Positions 11,439 to 20,560 are shown, counted from the first letter of the stretch. The stretch: 64,000 nucleotides of DNA from JAWKTT01 sp041398965 (GCA_041398965.1 JAWKTT010000026.1:3250-67249), one strand, 5' to 3'. Notes: a model not told the origin generated them from the letters alone. Program-made: numbers and translations.

Positions 11439-13088
11439 ATGAAACTGTTGATCGTTGGGGGCGTTGCTGCCGGAGCGTCGGCTGCGGCACGGGCGCGGAG
11501 GTTGTCGGAGCAGGCGCAGATCATCCTCATCGAACGGGGCCCCGATGTCTCGTTCGCCAATTGCGGGATGCCGTACTACATCGGAGGCGAAATCCAGGAC
11601 CGTCAAAAGCTCAAAGTCGTCACCCCGGAACTCTTACGCACCCGGTTTCGACTCGATGTCCGCACCGGCACCGAAGTTCTCACAATCGATCCCCAGTCAA
11701 AGACTCTTCGACTTCGCGACCTCGCAACCGGCACCGAAACGGAAGAGACATACGACAAACTCCTGTTGACCCCGGGAGCATCCCCCTTGAGGCCGCCGAT
11801 TCCGGGACTCGATCTACCGGGGATTTTCACCCTTCGTAACCTGCAAGACATGGACGCCATCCGGGCCGCGAGTGAACGGGACGTTCAAGAGGCGGTCGTG
11901 GTCGGTGCGGGATTCATCGGACTGGAACTGGTCGAGAACTTCGTCAAACGAGGGATTCGAACGACACTCGTCGAACTGCTGGATCAAGTGCTCCCACCAC
12001 TCGACAAGGAACTCACAACGCCGATTCTTCAGGAACTGAAGGCACACGGAGTTCGGGTCATTCTGGGACGTTCGGCTCAGTCCTTCCAAGCGACCGCGAA
12101 GGGACTCGCCGTACAACTTCCCGATGGGGAACAACTGTCAGCCCAGTTGGTCGTCCTCGGGATCGGGGTTCGACCGGAGAACAAACTTGCCGTCGACGCC
12201 GGTCTTGATGTCGGACCACGCGGCGGAATCCGGGTCGATGCGACCATGCGAACCAGCGATCCCGACATCTTTGCAGCCGGGGACGTCATTGAGACTCGCT
12301 GCGATGTTACCGGCGAATCGACACAGATGCCGTTGGCGGGGCCAGCCAATCGACAGGGACGCATCGCAGCCGACAACATCATGGGGCGAGCGTCCCAGTT
12401 TCGTGGAGTGCAGGGGACCGCTATTGTCGGAGTCTTCAACAAGACCGCCGCCATGACCGGCCAATCCGAGAAGTCGCTCCGTCGCATCGGACTCCCCTAC
12501 AAAAAGGTCTACGTCCACCCAAGTCATCACGCAGGCTACTATCCCGGTGCCACGCCGATGACCCTGAAGGTCATGTTCGATCCCGAAACGGGTCGCATCC
12601 TCGGAGCCCAAGGGGTCGGAGGAGACGGAGTCGACAAACGAATCGATGTGCTCGCCGTCGCCATTCAAGCCAAACTCACGGTCTACGATCTCGAACAGTT
12701 AGAACTTTGTTACGCCCCCCAGTACGGCTCCGCCAAAGACCCCGTCAACATGGTCGGCTTCGTCGCCGCCGGAATGCTCCAGGGAACGCACCCGCAAATC
12801 GACATCGACGACATCCTCACGCTCCCCGAAGCCGATCGCCCCTTCCTGCTTGATGTCCGAACCCCTGCCGAGTTCGCAGCTGGCCATATCCCAAACTCCA
12901 TCAACATTCCCGTCGACGACCTTCGCAACCGCTTAGAAGAACTCCCCAAAAACCGCGAGATCGCCGCCTACTGTAAAGTCGGCCAACGTGGCTACATCGC
13001 CACACGCATCCTCCTCCAACACGGCTACCCCACCAAAAACCTCAGCGGCGGCTACACCACCTACACCCACAAATATCCCGAAGAATAA
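11439..13088 (+). CDS. CoA-disulfide reductase-like FAD/NAD oxidoreductase fused to a rhodanese domain
   Basis: This is a pyridine nucleotide-disulfide oxidoreductase of the CoADR/polysulfide reductase group, reducing CoA disulfide, polysulfide or persulfide. The ATG at 11439 has GGAGG just upstream; the frame is open from 11379 but without a better start. FAD-binding GGVAAGASAAA is at residues 7-17. The single redox cysteine Cys42 lies in SFANCGMPYY, as in CoADR. An NAD-binding VVVGAGFIGLE follows near 150, and a dimerisation domain after that. The C-terminal ~90 residues form a rhodanese domain with candidate active Cys near 511 (AAYCKVGQRGY). The fusion is known (CoADR-RHD) and suggests sulfane-sulfur handling. 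Family confidence is high; the substrate is inferred. Confidence 0.93.
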   Translation: MKLLIVGGVAAGASAAARARRLSEQAQIILIERGPDVSFANCGMPYYIGGEIQDRQKLKVVTPELLRTRFRLDVRTGTEVLTIDPQSKTLRLRDLATGTETEETYDKLLLTPGASPLRPPIPGLDLPGIFTLRNLQDMDAIRAASERDVQEAVVVGAGFIGLELVENFVKRGIRTTLVELLDQVLPPLDKELTTPILQELKAHGVRVILGRSAQSFQATAKGLAVQLPDGEQLSAQLVVLGIGVRPENKLAVDAGLDVGPRGGIRVDATMRTSDPDIFAAGDVIETRCDVTGESTQMPLAGPANRQGRIAADNIMGRASQFRGVQGTAIVGVFNKTAAMTGQSEKSLRRIGLPYKKVYVHPSHHAGYYPGATPMTLKVMFDPETGRILGAQGVGGDGVDKRIDVLAVAIQAKLTVYDLEQLELCYAPQYGSAKDPVNMVGFVAAGMLQGTHPQIDIDDILTLPEADRPFLLDVRTPAEFAAGHIPNSINIPVDDLRNRLEELPKNREIAAYCKVGQRGYIATRILLQHGYPTKNLSGGYTTYTHKYPEE

Positions 13089-13115
13089 ACTAGCATTCTG
13101 AACGATCGCTTAGCG

Positions 13116-13225
13116 GCCCGTCGAACAATCGACCGTGGGTCAGATTTCTAATCTGACAAGAGCATCTCGCACGCTTTTGTCCGACACATCAAACGGCCCC
13201 ATGTCACGCTGGAAAACCCGACCCA
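13116..13225 (+). repeat. Dispersed gene-end element, family R1, copy 1
   Basis: A block of about 110 bases begins 28 bases after the stop of the oxidoreductase gene. It contains CGACCGTGGGTCAG, the perfect hairpin GTCAGATTTCTAATCTGAC at 13140-13158, the conserved box GACACATCAAACGG and a weaker second arm pair near 13202-13222. Related copies are at 20203, 28547 and 51827, always on the plus strand just after a plus-strand gene. Confidence 0.85.
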
Positions 13226-13372
13226 CGTTGTTCAACAGGTTGTTAGTTATAGACAGGTGGTCTTTCCTGCGTGTTGGGCGACGAGTTCATCGTCAACGAG
13301 AAAGCGAAAGCTGACGGTACAACTTCTTGTCGCTTCGCAACCCGACCAATAAAACATCTGGGCCACCCAGCA

Positions 13373-13717
13373 TCGCGGGCCGAGCAGCCAGCCTTGAGTC
13401 GACGCGAACAGTTTCTGACGGGAGTAGCCCTTAAGGAGTCCAACACTGAGCCGGCTAACCCAACTTCCGCAGAATCTAAGCGTTGAACGACCCTAGATTG
13501 TCGCCTTTCGCTCCGCGAAAGTAGCGTTTGGTTGGTGTTTCCACACCTTTCGCGGAGCGAAAGGCGACAATCGCTTTCAGTCCGCTACTCACTGGAAGCG
13601 ACCCGCCACACTCGACGCCCCACCTTCGCTGCACCGCCCCCCAAGTGAGAACACCGACAGCCCCCCACGCCCGGCAGTGCGGGGAAGGTCAGCCGCAAGG
13701 ATGACCCTTACCCGATT
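13373..13717 (-). repeat. Shared end element, copy A (bounds accessory island 1)
   Basis: A mosaic of about 345 bases has a near-matching copy at 29821-30152 and a partial copy at 28741-28840. Read on the minus strand it starts at TAATCGGG, exactly where the minus-strand accessory gene ends. It then holds a GCAA-loop hairpin (GGTCAGCC/GGATGACC, one mismatch, 13687-13706), a G-rich segment, the block CGCTTCCAGTGAGTAGCGG, a 24-bp inverted repeat, and the box beginning CGCGGGCCGAGCAGCCAGCC on the plus strand. Confidence 0.82.
13498..13570. repeat. Perfect 24-bp inverted repeat, family R2, copy 1
   Basis: Arms at 13498-13521 and 13547-13570 are exact reverse complements (core TCGCCTTTCGCTCCGCGAAA) around a 25-base loop. 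Close copies are at 29925-29995 (23-bp arms, perfect) and 17923-17977 (imperfect). There is no transposase nearby and no coding potential, so it behaves as a palindromic dispersed repeat rather than a complete IS. Confidence 0.88.
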
Positions 13718-14649
13718 ATGTCAGGTGCCTCGAAGCAGGTTAGGCACGTGTCCTCTTCTGTTTCGATAACGTTTCCCTTGCAGTCTGGCTGGGGGCAATC
13801 AAGTCGTCGAATCGTTCGCGAGTTACCGCATATAAAGCAATGTACGGTAGTTGAGCTTGGTGTATTCGGTCGCAAGACCGCAGATTTCGCGTCGAAATAG
13901 TGGCGACGGCATTCGAGTTGACAGTTCCAGCAGTAGTACTTCCGTTGTTTCTTGTCGATGTCGAAATACTTAGCGACCTCAGCCGGATTAAGTAGGTTTG
14001 CCAAGCGAAGGAAGTCTCGCGACATTCGTACGCCCAAAAGTTCTGTCGAGTAGGCGACGGACATCGTACATGATTCGAGGAACTTCCGTCGTTTTTCAAC
14101 CCACGCACGCGGACGAATCAGATGGTGCGAAATCTCTAGGACATCTCGGAATACATCTAGAACCTCAACGCGAAGATGACGGTCGACCGTGTGCATAATC
14201 GAGTTGCGTTTTTGCCGTAGTTCATCAAAGCGTCTAGCGAAATCTGAAGGTAGGCGTGAAGATGCAACACTATCGTGGACGCGCACAAGATCCTGTGCGT
14301 CTATCGTCCGAAACGCCGAGTAGGGTGTATCAGTACTCATCACGTTTGCCGGCCAAGATGACGGGTGACCGGATATCAAAAGGAACGGAGACGTGCGCGA
14401 GATGATGGATTTAAGGAGGAACTCGCCGCCTTGGTGCGCAAGGGATACGGCAGTGGAAATCGGGCGTTGCGCGGCGGTCCAATACACGCTGGTCATTTCG
14501 CCGACATCTATATCGTCGGCGTCGTCCCAGAACGCTTCCTTGGCATCCTCGAAATGGAATGCCAAATCTGCAACCGCATCCCACGCAAGGTTTAAATAGT
14601 CCACCCCGATTTGTGCGAAGTCATCGGCGGTTGGGATATCCGTAATCAC
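13708..14649 (-). CDS. Unknown accessory protein with C-terminal zinc-ribbon cysteine pairs
   Basis: The 313-residue product is not recognised. The first ~230 residues are alpha-helical in appearance, without membrane segments. The C-terminal ~75 residues contain four cysteine pairs (CWNC, CFIC, a spaced C-x4-C in DCPQPDCKGN, and CLTC), the pattern of tandem zinc ribbons. The start is a GTG at 14649; no ATG is available. The leader is only 22 bases from the attC boundary at 14672, as in integron cassettes. Base composition is visibly less G/C-rich than neighbouring core genes. The stop codon lies at the edge of the shared end element. Being the last gene of a cassette run, it could be a defence or stress gene, but nothing here proves that. 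Confidence 0.72.
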   Translation of the reverse strand: MITDIPTADDFAQIGVDYLNLAWDAVADLAFHFEDAKEAFWDDADDIDVGEMTSVYWTAAQRPISTAVSLAHQGGEFLLKSIISRTSPFLLISGHPSSWPANVMSTDTPYSAFRTIDAQDLVRVHDSVASSRLPSDFARRFDELRQKRNSIMHTVDRHLRVEVLDVFRDVLEISHHLIRPRAWVEKRRKFLESCTMSVAYSTELLGVRMSRDFLRLANLLNPAEVAKYFDIDKKQRKYYCWNCQLECRRHYFDAKSAVLRPNTPSSTTVHCFICGNSRTIRRLDCPQPDCKGNVIETEEDTCLTCFEAPDIIG

Positions 14650-14671
14650 GACATGTCCAACGTTTCAGGGA

Positions 14672-14761
14672 GACAACGACGGCGTTCACGCGGCAGCCGC
14701 GTTTGACGTTGACTTCTGGGCCCGCGCTCCCGCCCGGTCGCGTGCAACGCTCTTGTTATGC
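14672..14761 (-). mobile_element. Integron attC site between two cassette genes
   Basis: Arms GCGTTCACGCG (14682-14692) and CGCGTGCAACGC (14739-14750) pair over 11 bp with one unpaired extra base. That extrahelical base is a hallmark of folded attC sites. Outer boxes are AACGACG on one side and CTTGTTA on the other, imperfectly complementary. The crossover box on the minus strand reads GTTGTCT. The total is about 90 bases. It contains the stop codon of the upstream gene and ends 22 bases before the start of the next. Confidence 0.75.
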
Positions 14762-15781
14762 ATATTTGGTATGTGCATTGAATAGGTACGAATACGCGCC
14801 AACCTCAATCGACTCGCCGCCGCCGAGCCCAAGCATTGAACCACCCGCAGCAATCGCCGCACCAATTGGATCACCAGTGGCGTAAGTCCACGCGGCACCG
14901 GAGAGGCTGATTGCAAAGGAGGCAGGTTTGTTCCACGCGCCGCGAGCCAGTTTGCGAAGCTTGCTGGCAAGATCATCCAATTCTTCTTGCCTAGCTTCAA
15001 ATGCCTTTTTGCGCTCGTCCTTGGGCATGAGGCTCAAGTCGCGAGCGAATTGCCTGACCGACAGGCTATAGTTGCGATGGTCCGAATAGTGTTCTCTGCG
15101 AAACGCAAGAATCTCTGCGATGTCGACGGAGCCGAGATCAACGCCAACGGTAGCCATATCGAATGAAACAACATCGCTGGCGGTTGGACCGGAAGGTGCT
15201 GATAGCATCTCAGTGAGGGCACCGACTAATTCCGAACGGTCGGTCGCAGGCGACAAATCCAATCCGCGTTCCCTTCCTTGTGGCCTGAGTATCTGTGCAA
15301 GGAGAACGAGAATCAGCGAGCGAACGGTCGGATGCATCGGAATCGACAAGCCGTCCTCGCTATCTTTGGCAAGGCCGCGTTCCTTCAGCTCCTGAAACAC
15401 GAATTCCGCAAGTTCGGGGTCACCAGAATATCCAAGACGTGACCGTGACAAGGTGTGAAAGTGAGTGCCTTCGTCTTTACGAAGATGGTCAAGCCTGTCT
15501 GATACAATAATGTCCACAAGGGAGTTGGCGAGTGTCTTAGTGGCACCTTTGTCGACCGCAGTTTCCGGCTCGATGACATGAAAGAGCGCGTGCTCTTTTA
15601 GGCCGGCGATGACGGCCATGTCGTCGAGATCGGAATGATGTTCCATGTAATTTGGAATCAGCATCCCGATGCCGTCAAAGAACAGGATAAGGTTCTTCGC
15701 CCAATCAGGGTTACGCCAATACGGATTCGGGTAATAGAATGCAACTTCAGGCAAAGTTGTCGGAGTAGATGAAGCGGTCAT
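14756..15781 (-). CDS. Unknown accessory protein, DUF6236-like N-terminus
   Basis: The 341-residue product begins ALYYPNPYWRNPDWAK-like (here VAFYYPNPYWRNPDWAK, then LFFDGIGMLIPNY). To me this resembles the start of DUF6236 proteins, a family of unknown role found in accessory regions; the match is from memory. Residues ~270-290 are Lys/Glu-rich and coiled-coil-like (AFEARQEELDDLASKLRKLARG). They are followed by a Gly/Ala-rich weakly hydrophobic segment around residues 295-325 that could be a membrane hairpin. The TAA stop lies inside the attC site, a common arrangement in cassettes. The ATG at 15781 is 22 bases after a GTTAGGC box. Confidence 0.7.
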   Translation of the reverse strand: MTASSTPTTLPEVAFYYPNPYWRNPDWAKNLILFFDGIGMLIPNYMEHHSDLDDMAVIAGLKEHALFHVIEPETAVDKGATKTLANSLVDIIVSDRLDHLRKDEGTHFHTLSRSRLGYSGDPELAEFVFQELKERGLAKDSEDGLSIPMHPTVRSLILVLLAQILRPQGRERGLDLSPATDRSELVGALTEMLSAPSGPTASDVVSFDMATVGVDLGSVDIAEILAFRREHYSDHRNYSLSVRQFARDLSLMPKDERKKAFEARQEELDDLASKLRKLARGAWNKPASFAISLSGAAWTYATGDPIGAAIAAGGSMLGLGGGESIEVGAYSYLFNAHTKYA

Positions 15782-15803
15782 TGGAGTAGGCTCGGATTTG
15801 TAT

Positions 15804-15810
15804 GCCTAAC
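15804..15810 (-). mobile_element. Possible integron recombination box upstream of the first cassette gene
   Basis: On the minus strand this reads GTTAGGC, a perfect match to the GTTRRRY crossover consensus, placed 22 bases before the start of the 15781 gene. No matching second arm is visible further upstream, so it could be an attI-like end or a remnant of an attC. A 7-base motif alone could also be chance. Confidence 0.35.
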
Positions 15811-16186
15811 TAATCGATAGACAGAAGTCAGATTCTGTGTAACAGGAGTTGACTTTCTGCATCATGGGTTGAATTATGGTAGGTTGATGGACGGTCGCTG
15901 TCAATTATGGAGGGGTGTTCTTTATGGGGCGTGGGTGAGGGGGTGTTGGGTGAAACGGATGTCAGTGAATTCTCTTAAGGTGCTCGATCAGTTGTGGTTA
16001 AGGCTCCGGGCGGGGGATTAGTTTTATTGGACTGGGCAGGCCTGACAACTCGTTGAAGAATGTGTCATGGGGGTCTTGCTGATGACTTTCGGGCCGACAA
16101 ACGTGTGGGGTCAACTGTTTCTGGACGGAAGGGAAAGTTGTCCTACGAGTTCTTTAACAGGCTGCTAACTAATAAATCCAGAAGAG
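15811..16186. other. Non-coding gap, about 375 bases
   Basis: Relatively A/T-rich at the left end. Short imperfect palindromes occur around 15825-15860 (AAGTCAGATTC and GTTGACTTTC). No gene, RNA or long repeat was recognised. Confidence 0.5.
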
Positions 16187-17041
16187 TCACCACCAGAGGC
16201 GGAGGCCGAGGAGGGGGCCTTGGAGGTTGGTTTGGCCGAAGCGTTCGAAGTCGTAGCCGGTGAAGAGTTCGAAGCGGTTCATCATGATGCCGACAGTGGT
16301 CCGGAGGTGGACTCGTGAGGTGTTGCCGAGGGTCCCGAGGTCGGTGTGGGCAGAGATGACCCAGGGATGCACGGGGAAGAAGTCGGCTCCATACGTGAAG
16401 TTGATGCCGAAGTCCGAGCCGATGCTGTCGGCAAGATAGTTAAAGCCAAGACCTGTTTGGAACTGGACCTTCTCTCCCTGAGCAAAGCGGATGATGGCGT
16501 TGACGTCGCCGGTCCAGAGTTCGTCATGCCCGCCGCCCGGTCGTTCTTCGGTGAACCGGTTCCACTGCGTGTCGAGTCCGAGTCGGGTGTCGGATTCGAA
16601 GAGGAGTTGTCCGCCGACCCGCGTTAGGCCGTCAAGGTTGCTCCCCACTTCTTGAGAATATCGTGTGCCGAAGCCGTAGACATTGTCTGGATGGGGCGAG
16701 GTGACGAACAGATATCCATCGTGACCCTCGGCATAGGGGAATGCGGCGAAGTCGATGGGGGGATCGTTGTCGTCCTCGATGACAGCGTTCGGGAGTGTCC
16801 AGGGGGATGTCACCACTCCGAGAAACATCGTTCCAAAGAAGCCATCGCCGTCATCATCATCATCGCAGTCGTGGTGAGAATATGAGGAACGGCGATGCTT
16901 TTTGTGGTGGCGATCGTCGTCGTCATCAGATTCATCCGCTTCGCGAACGTTGGAACGGAGCTGTTCGAGGATTCCCTCCCCCCGCGTCGGGGCTGCAGCG
17001 ATGACCATCAGTGTGCCGACAATGACAAGCATCCGCAGCAT
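16187..17041 (-). CDS. Secreted or outer-membrane protein with acidic/His-rich segment and barrel-like C-terminus
   Basis: The 284-residue product has an N-terminal signal peptide (MLRMLVIVGTLMVIAAA, cleavage probably near residues 18-21). A strikingly Asp/His/Lys/Arg-rich low-complexity stretch follows at about residues 35-68 (DESDDDDDRHHKKHRR, then HHDCDDDDDGDG) and could bind metal ions. The remainder has alternating hydrophobic strands and ends in GLRLWW with a terminal aromatic residue, as in outer-membrane beta-barrels. I do not recognise a named family. It is a single gene. Relatives probably occur in other planctomycetes as porin-like or adhesin-like proteins, but that is inference. 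Confidence 0.75.
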   Translation of the reverse strand: MLRMLVIVGTLMVIAAAPTRGEGILEQLRSNVREADESDDDDDRHHKKHRRSSYSHHDCDDDDDGDGFFGTMFLGVVTSPWTLPNAVIEDDNDPPIDFAAFPYAEGHDGYLFVTSPHPDNVYGFGTRYSQEVGSNLDGLTRVGGQLLFESDTRLGLDTQWNRFTEERPGGGHDELWTGDVNAIIRFAQGEKVQFQTGLGFNYLADSIGSDFGINFTYGADFFPVHPWVISAHTDLGTLGNTSRVHLRTTVGIMMNRFELFTGYDFERFGQTNLQGPLLGLRLWW

Positions 17042-17411
17042 GGACGGGCCCGGAAAATTGAGGACTGACGACGACTTCAGGCGACTCGTTCTGATGTGGG
17101 TGCGGGGAAGAATCGGACGCTACATCAGCGGAGAGATTCGAGTCAACCCCGTTTCGAGGTTTGCGATTGGCTCCTGCGGCGAGACGGCGATTCCCGCCAG
17201 ATTTTTCGTTGCCGCTCACTCGTTCGGTAGAGACCTGGCAGGTTGCATGAGACTTCTTGCACCATGCCTCGGACATCTGGAGAGGGGCGATCTTTGCGAG
17301 GACACTCGAGATGCACTCGCAACTTGCGGGAAAGTCGGCGGGTCGATTGCAGGATCGGTTTGATCCGAGATACTTTGCCGCAACCGACTCATTCCCCTTT
17401 TGGAGACTTTC
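17042..17411. other. Divergent intergenic region, about 370 bases
   Basis: Lies between the minus-strand barrel-like gene and the plus-strand RbsD/FucU gene, so it should hold promoters for both. No convincing operator, RNA or repeat was seen. Confidence 0.5.
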
Positions 17412-17861
17412 ATGCTGAAGCAGACGCTGATTCATCCGACGATCAATCAAGTGCTCGCGCGGGCGGGGCATCATTCGAAGGTGTTGATCGCTGATGGAAA
17501 CTACCCGGCCTACAACACGTTGGGGCCGAACGCCGAGTTGGTCAGCCTGAATCTGTCGCCGGGGTTGGTCACCTGTTCGCAAGTCCTGGCTGCTCTGTTG
17601 ACGGCGATTCCCATTGAAGCCGCGAACACGATGGGGATTCCAGCCGACGATCCGTATGCTTTGCAGGGAGACCCGCCGGTGTGGGACGATTATCGTCGTC
17701 TGCTGAAAGAAGCAGAACTCGACGTCGAGTTGCAGCCGATTCAGAAATGGGACTTCTACGATGCTGTCGCCAGTCGGGATCATGTGCTGACAATTCAGAC
17801 GGGGGATCAAGCACTCTGGGCAAATCTCCTGCTGACCATCGGCGTCCGTCAGCCGAGTTGA
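17412..17861 (+). CDS. RbsD/FucU family sugar mutarotase
   Basis: RbsD (D-ribose pyranase) and FucU (fucose mutarotase) interconvert sugar anomers to feed kinases and isomerases. The 149-residue product starts at an ATG 6 bases after GGAG. Family signatures are visible: LIHPTINQVLARAGHHSKVLIADGNYP at the N-terminus, in which the His of ARAGHHS and the Asp of IADGNYP form the active site, and a conserved C-terminal region (VRTGD-like, here IQTGDQALWANLLLTIGV). The YDAV region before it is also conserved. No ribose or fucose operon surrounds it, so the sugar cannot be assigned. It resembles FucU more than RbsD in length. Confidence 0.88.
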   Translation: MLKQTLIHPTINQVLARAGHHSKVLIADGNYPAYNTLGPNAELVSLNLSPGLVTCSQVLAALLTAIPIEAANTMGIPADDPYALQGDPPVWDDYRRLLKEAELDVELQPIQKWDFYDAVASRDHVLTIQTGDQALWANLLLTIGVRQPS

Positions 17862-17922
17862 ATGGGGCGTTACGGCTCTTGTTCTTCTCTCCGTATTTCG
17901 GACATCGCTGAGATTTGTTGAG

Positions 17923-17977
17923 AGTCGCCTTTTGTTTCGCGAAAGGAGCGTTTCTTTCGCGGAGCGAAAGGAGACAA
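17923..17977. repeat. Inverted repeat, family R2, copy 3 (imperfect)
   Basis: GTCGCCTTTTGTTTCGCGAAAG pairs imperfectly with CTTTCGCGGAGCGAAAGGAGAC across a short loop. It is the degenerate third member of the family seen at 13498-13570 and 29925-29995. It sits between the RbsD/FucU and tex genes. Confidence 0.7.
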
Positions 17978-18025
17978 TGGTTTGATGTCACAGAGTCTGC
18001 TTTATGACTGAGGGATTTATCAGGT

Positions 18026-20200
18026 ATGACGACTGGCATTGCACAACCGTCGGAAGCGGAGATCCTAGCACGTCGGACGGGGTTGCCTGTGCGAAGTGTG
18101 ACCGCCACGATGGCTTTGCTTGATGAAGGGAACACGGTCCCATTCCTTACCCGGTATCGTCGTGAGCAAACGGGAGGACTCGACGAAACTCAGATTCGGA
18201 CGATTCAACAACAGTTGGAGGATCTGCGAGCGCTCAAGCTGCGAGCGACGGCAATTCTGAAGCGCTTGCAAACTCAAAACGTCGACAATCCACAACTGAT
18301 TGCTGCGATTCAACAGGCGGAGACCCTGACCGAGTTAGAAGACCTGTACGCCCCATTTAAGCAACAGCGTCGCACTCGAGCGGAGATTGCCCGCGAACGG
18401 GGGTTGCAGCCACTTGCGGATAAGCTCTGGGAGGGAACCGTCTCGCAGCCGCTCACATCGCTCATTGCTCCGTTCATCAAGAGTCATGCCGACTTGCCCG
18501 ATGGTGACGCCGTGCTGGCCGGGGTCTCGGACATTCTGGCCGAACAGATTTCCATGGAGCCGGAGGTTCGCAAATCGGCTCGTCAGATGGCGTCGATTAG
18601 TGGAGAGTTGGTTGTCCGTCCGGGGAAGACTCCGAACGAGGCGCTCTTTGGGGCGTATCATGAGGCGACGGAGTCGGTCCGTCGGGCTGTTCCGCATCGA
18701 GTGCTGGCGATTCATCGGGGCGAATCGACAGGGGCACTCAAGGTCCGTTTCGACTGGAACGAACCGCAGGTGTTGCAGTCGCTCGAACGGGTGTTGCAGC
18801 GTCGACCGCGACCGTTTCTCAAGCTTCTTCCCACCTGTCTCGAAGATGCAATGAAGCGTCTGTTGAAGCCCTCTGCCGAGCGGGAAGTGCGACGCAAACT
18901 GCTTGATGATGCTCATCAACATGCAGTGCAGGTCTTCGCCAGGAACCTGCGATCGTTGTTGCTGCAACCTCCGACTCGTGGGTCTCGTGTCCTGGCGATT
19001 GACCCCGGATTTCGGACCGGTTGCAAGTTGGCCGCCCTCGACGAGTACGGCAATCTCCTGGCTCACGATGTGATCTATCTGACGGGAAGTTCCGACCGCA
19101 TCGATCAAGCACGAACGCAACTTGTCAGCTTTGCCAAACAGCATCGTTGCGAGCTATTCGTCATTGGGAATGGGACCGCCTGCCGGGAGACCGAGCAGTT
19201 GGTCGCCGAGGCGATCGCAGACTCACTCCCCACAGCGCACTATGTCATCGTGAATGAAGCGGGAGCAAGCGTCTATTCGACCAGCGACCTCGCGAGGGAA
19301 GAGTTCCCCGAACTCGACCCGACAGTGAGAGGGACAGTCTCGATCGGACGGCGGCTGCTCGACCCGCTCAGCGAGTTGGTCAAGGTCGAATCGCGTCATG
19401 TCGGAGTCGGCTTGTATCAGCACGACCTCGATCCGAAACTCCTCGATGCCGCAGCCGATCAGGTGGTGGAATCATGCGTCAACAGAGTGGGCGTCGACCT
19501 CAACTCGGCGAGTGCATCATTACTGCGGCATGTGGCCGGGCTCAATGAGTCGATCGCCAGGAAGGTGGTCGCCTATCGGGATCAGCACGGTCCATTCGAG
19601 AGTCGTCGTCAATTGTTGGATGTTGCCGGGATTGGACCGGCAACGTTTCAGCAGTCAGCTGGTTTTCTGCGAGTGCGAGGGGGTGATGAGCCGTTAGATG
19701 AGACGTGGATTCATCCCGAGAGTTACGACATCGCCCGGCGACTTCTGAGCTTGTGTGGAAAGTCATCCGTGGAAAAGGATTCGCGATCGGAGGGGAAGTC
19801 GTTGCTGCCCGACGGAGTGCAGCCGGAGGAGTTGGCGACGAGATTGCAAGTGTCGGTGGAAGTTGTCGACGAGATCGTTCGCGAGTTGGGACGCCCCGGA
19901 CACGATCCGCGAACGGAGGCGGAGGGGCCTGTGTTTCGACGACAGATCCTGAAGCTGGAAGAGGTATGTGTCGGGATGACGTTGACCGGCAGCGTGCTCA
20001 ATGTTGTCGACTTTGGGGCGTTCGTCGATGTGGGGTTGAAGGAGAGCGGGTTAATCCATGTCAGCCGGATGGGGTCGCGACATGTTCGGGACCCGCATCA
20101 GGTGCTGGCTGTTGGTGATCGGGTGACAGTATGGGTGGAGCAAGTCGACCTTCCTCGTCGACGTCTGGCCCTGTCGATGCAGCCTGTCGATGCCCCCTGA
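18026..20200 (+). CDS. tex: Tex-family S1 RNA-binding transcription accessory protein
   Basis: Tex binds nucleic acid and influences transcription and stress tolerance; it is related to eukaryotic Spt6. The 724-residue product has the conserved N-terminal helical region (ARRTGLPVRSVTATMALLDEGNTVPFLTRYRRE), then a YqgF/RNase H-like domain (VLAIDPGFRTGCKLAALDEYGNLL, residues ~320-345). Helix-hairpin-helix repeats (SASASLLRHVAGLNESIARKVV) follow, and a C-terminal S1 domain (VLNVVDFGAFVDVGLKESGLIHVSRM, about residues 655-680) ends the protein. It is slightly shorter than typical Tex (~770). The ATG at 18026 fits the family start. It probably has its own promoter. Confidence 0.95.
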   Translation: MTTGIAQPSEAEILARRTGLPVRSVTATMALLDEGNTVPFLTRYRREQTGGLDETQIRTIQQQLEDLRALKLRATAILKRLQTQNVDNPQLIAAIQQAETLTELEDLYAPFKQQRRTRAEIARERGLQPLADKLWEGTVSQPLTSLIAPFIKSHADLPDGDAVLAGVSDILAEQISMEPEVRKSARQMASISGELVVRPGKTPNEALFGAYHEATESVRRAVPHRVLAIHRGESTGALKVRFDWNEPQVLQSLERVLQRRPRPFLKLLPTCLEDAMKRLLKPSAEREVRRKLLDDAHQHAVQVFARNLRSLLLQPPTRGSRVLAIDPGFRTGCKLAALDEYGNLLAHDVIYLTGSSDRIDQARTQLVSFAKQHRCELFVIGNGTACRETEQLVAEAIADSLPTAHYVIVNEAGASVYSTSDLAREEFPELDPTVRGTVSIGRRLLDPLSELVKVESRHVGVGLYQHDLDPKLLDAAADQVVESCVNRVGVDLNSASASLLRHVAGLNESIARKVVAYRDQHGPFESRRQLLDVAGIGPATFQQSAGFLRVRGGDEPLDETWIHPESYDIARRLLSLCGKSSVEKDSRSEGKSLLPDGVQPEELATRLQVSVEVVDEIVRELGRPGHDPRTEAEGPVFRRQILKLEEVCVGMTLTGSVLNVVDFGAFVDVGLKESGLIHVSRMGSRHVRDPHQVLAVGDRVTVWVEQVDLPRRRLALSMQPVDAP

Positions 20201-20202
20201 CA

Positions 20203-20317
20203 GCCTGTTAAAGAATGACCGTAGGTCAGCTTTTCCAAGCTGACACGAGTCCCTCGAACGCTGTCTTGCTGAGACATCAAACGGCGTCAAGTCAGGCCGG
20301 AAAGCCTGACCGTCGGG
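20203..20317 (+). repeat. Dispersed gene-end element, family R1, copy 2
   Basis: Begins 3 bases after the tex stop. Hairpin 1 is GTCAGCTTTTCCAAGCTGAC (20225-20244), in which a C-G pair replaces the A-T pair of other copies, a compensated change. Hairpin 2 is GTCAGGCCGGAAAGCCTGAC (20291-20310), perfect. The box GAGACATCAAACGG lies between them. The rest of the gap to 20560 shows no gene. Confidence 0.87.
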
Positions 20318-20560
20318 CTACAACTGCGAACGATCCCCGCCTTTCGCGACTGCTCGGGAAGTCCGGGGATTGATCACGGCACGGAACTCATTTGTGGGCC
20401 GTCATCCCTTTCGGGTTGCGCAACGCTGTCAGTCGAAACAGGATAAAGTCCGCGAACCGATTACCGGTGTCAGCACGGGACAGCAACTTGACTCTCCCCT
20501 CAACATCACGACACTATTTGGGATGGTCTGTGTCGTGTTTCATCAGGGGGAGGCAATCCG

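Noticed and set aside
13498..13570. A complete insertion sequence
   Set aside because: The 24-bp inverted repeat encloses only 25 bases and has no transposase; it is a palindromic dispersed repeat.
16932..17810. 292-residue minus-strand frame
   Set aside because: Spans a promoter region and the antisense of the RbsD/FucU gene; composition is not protein-like.
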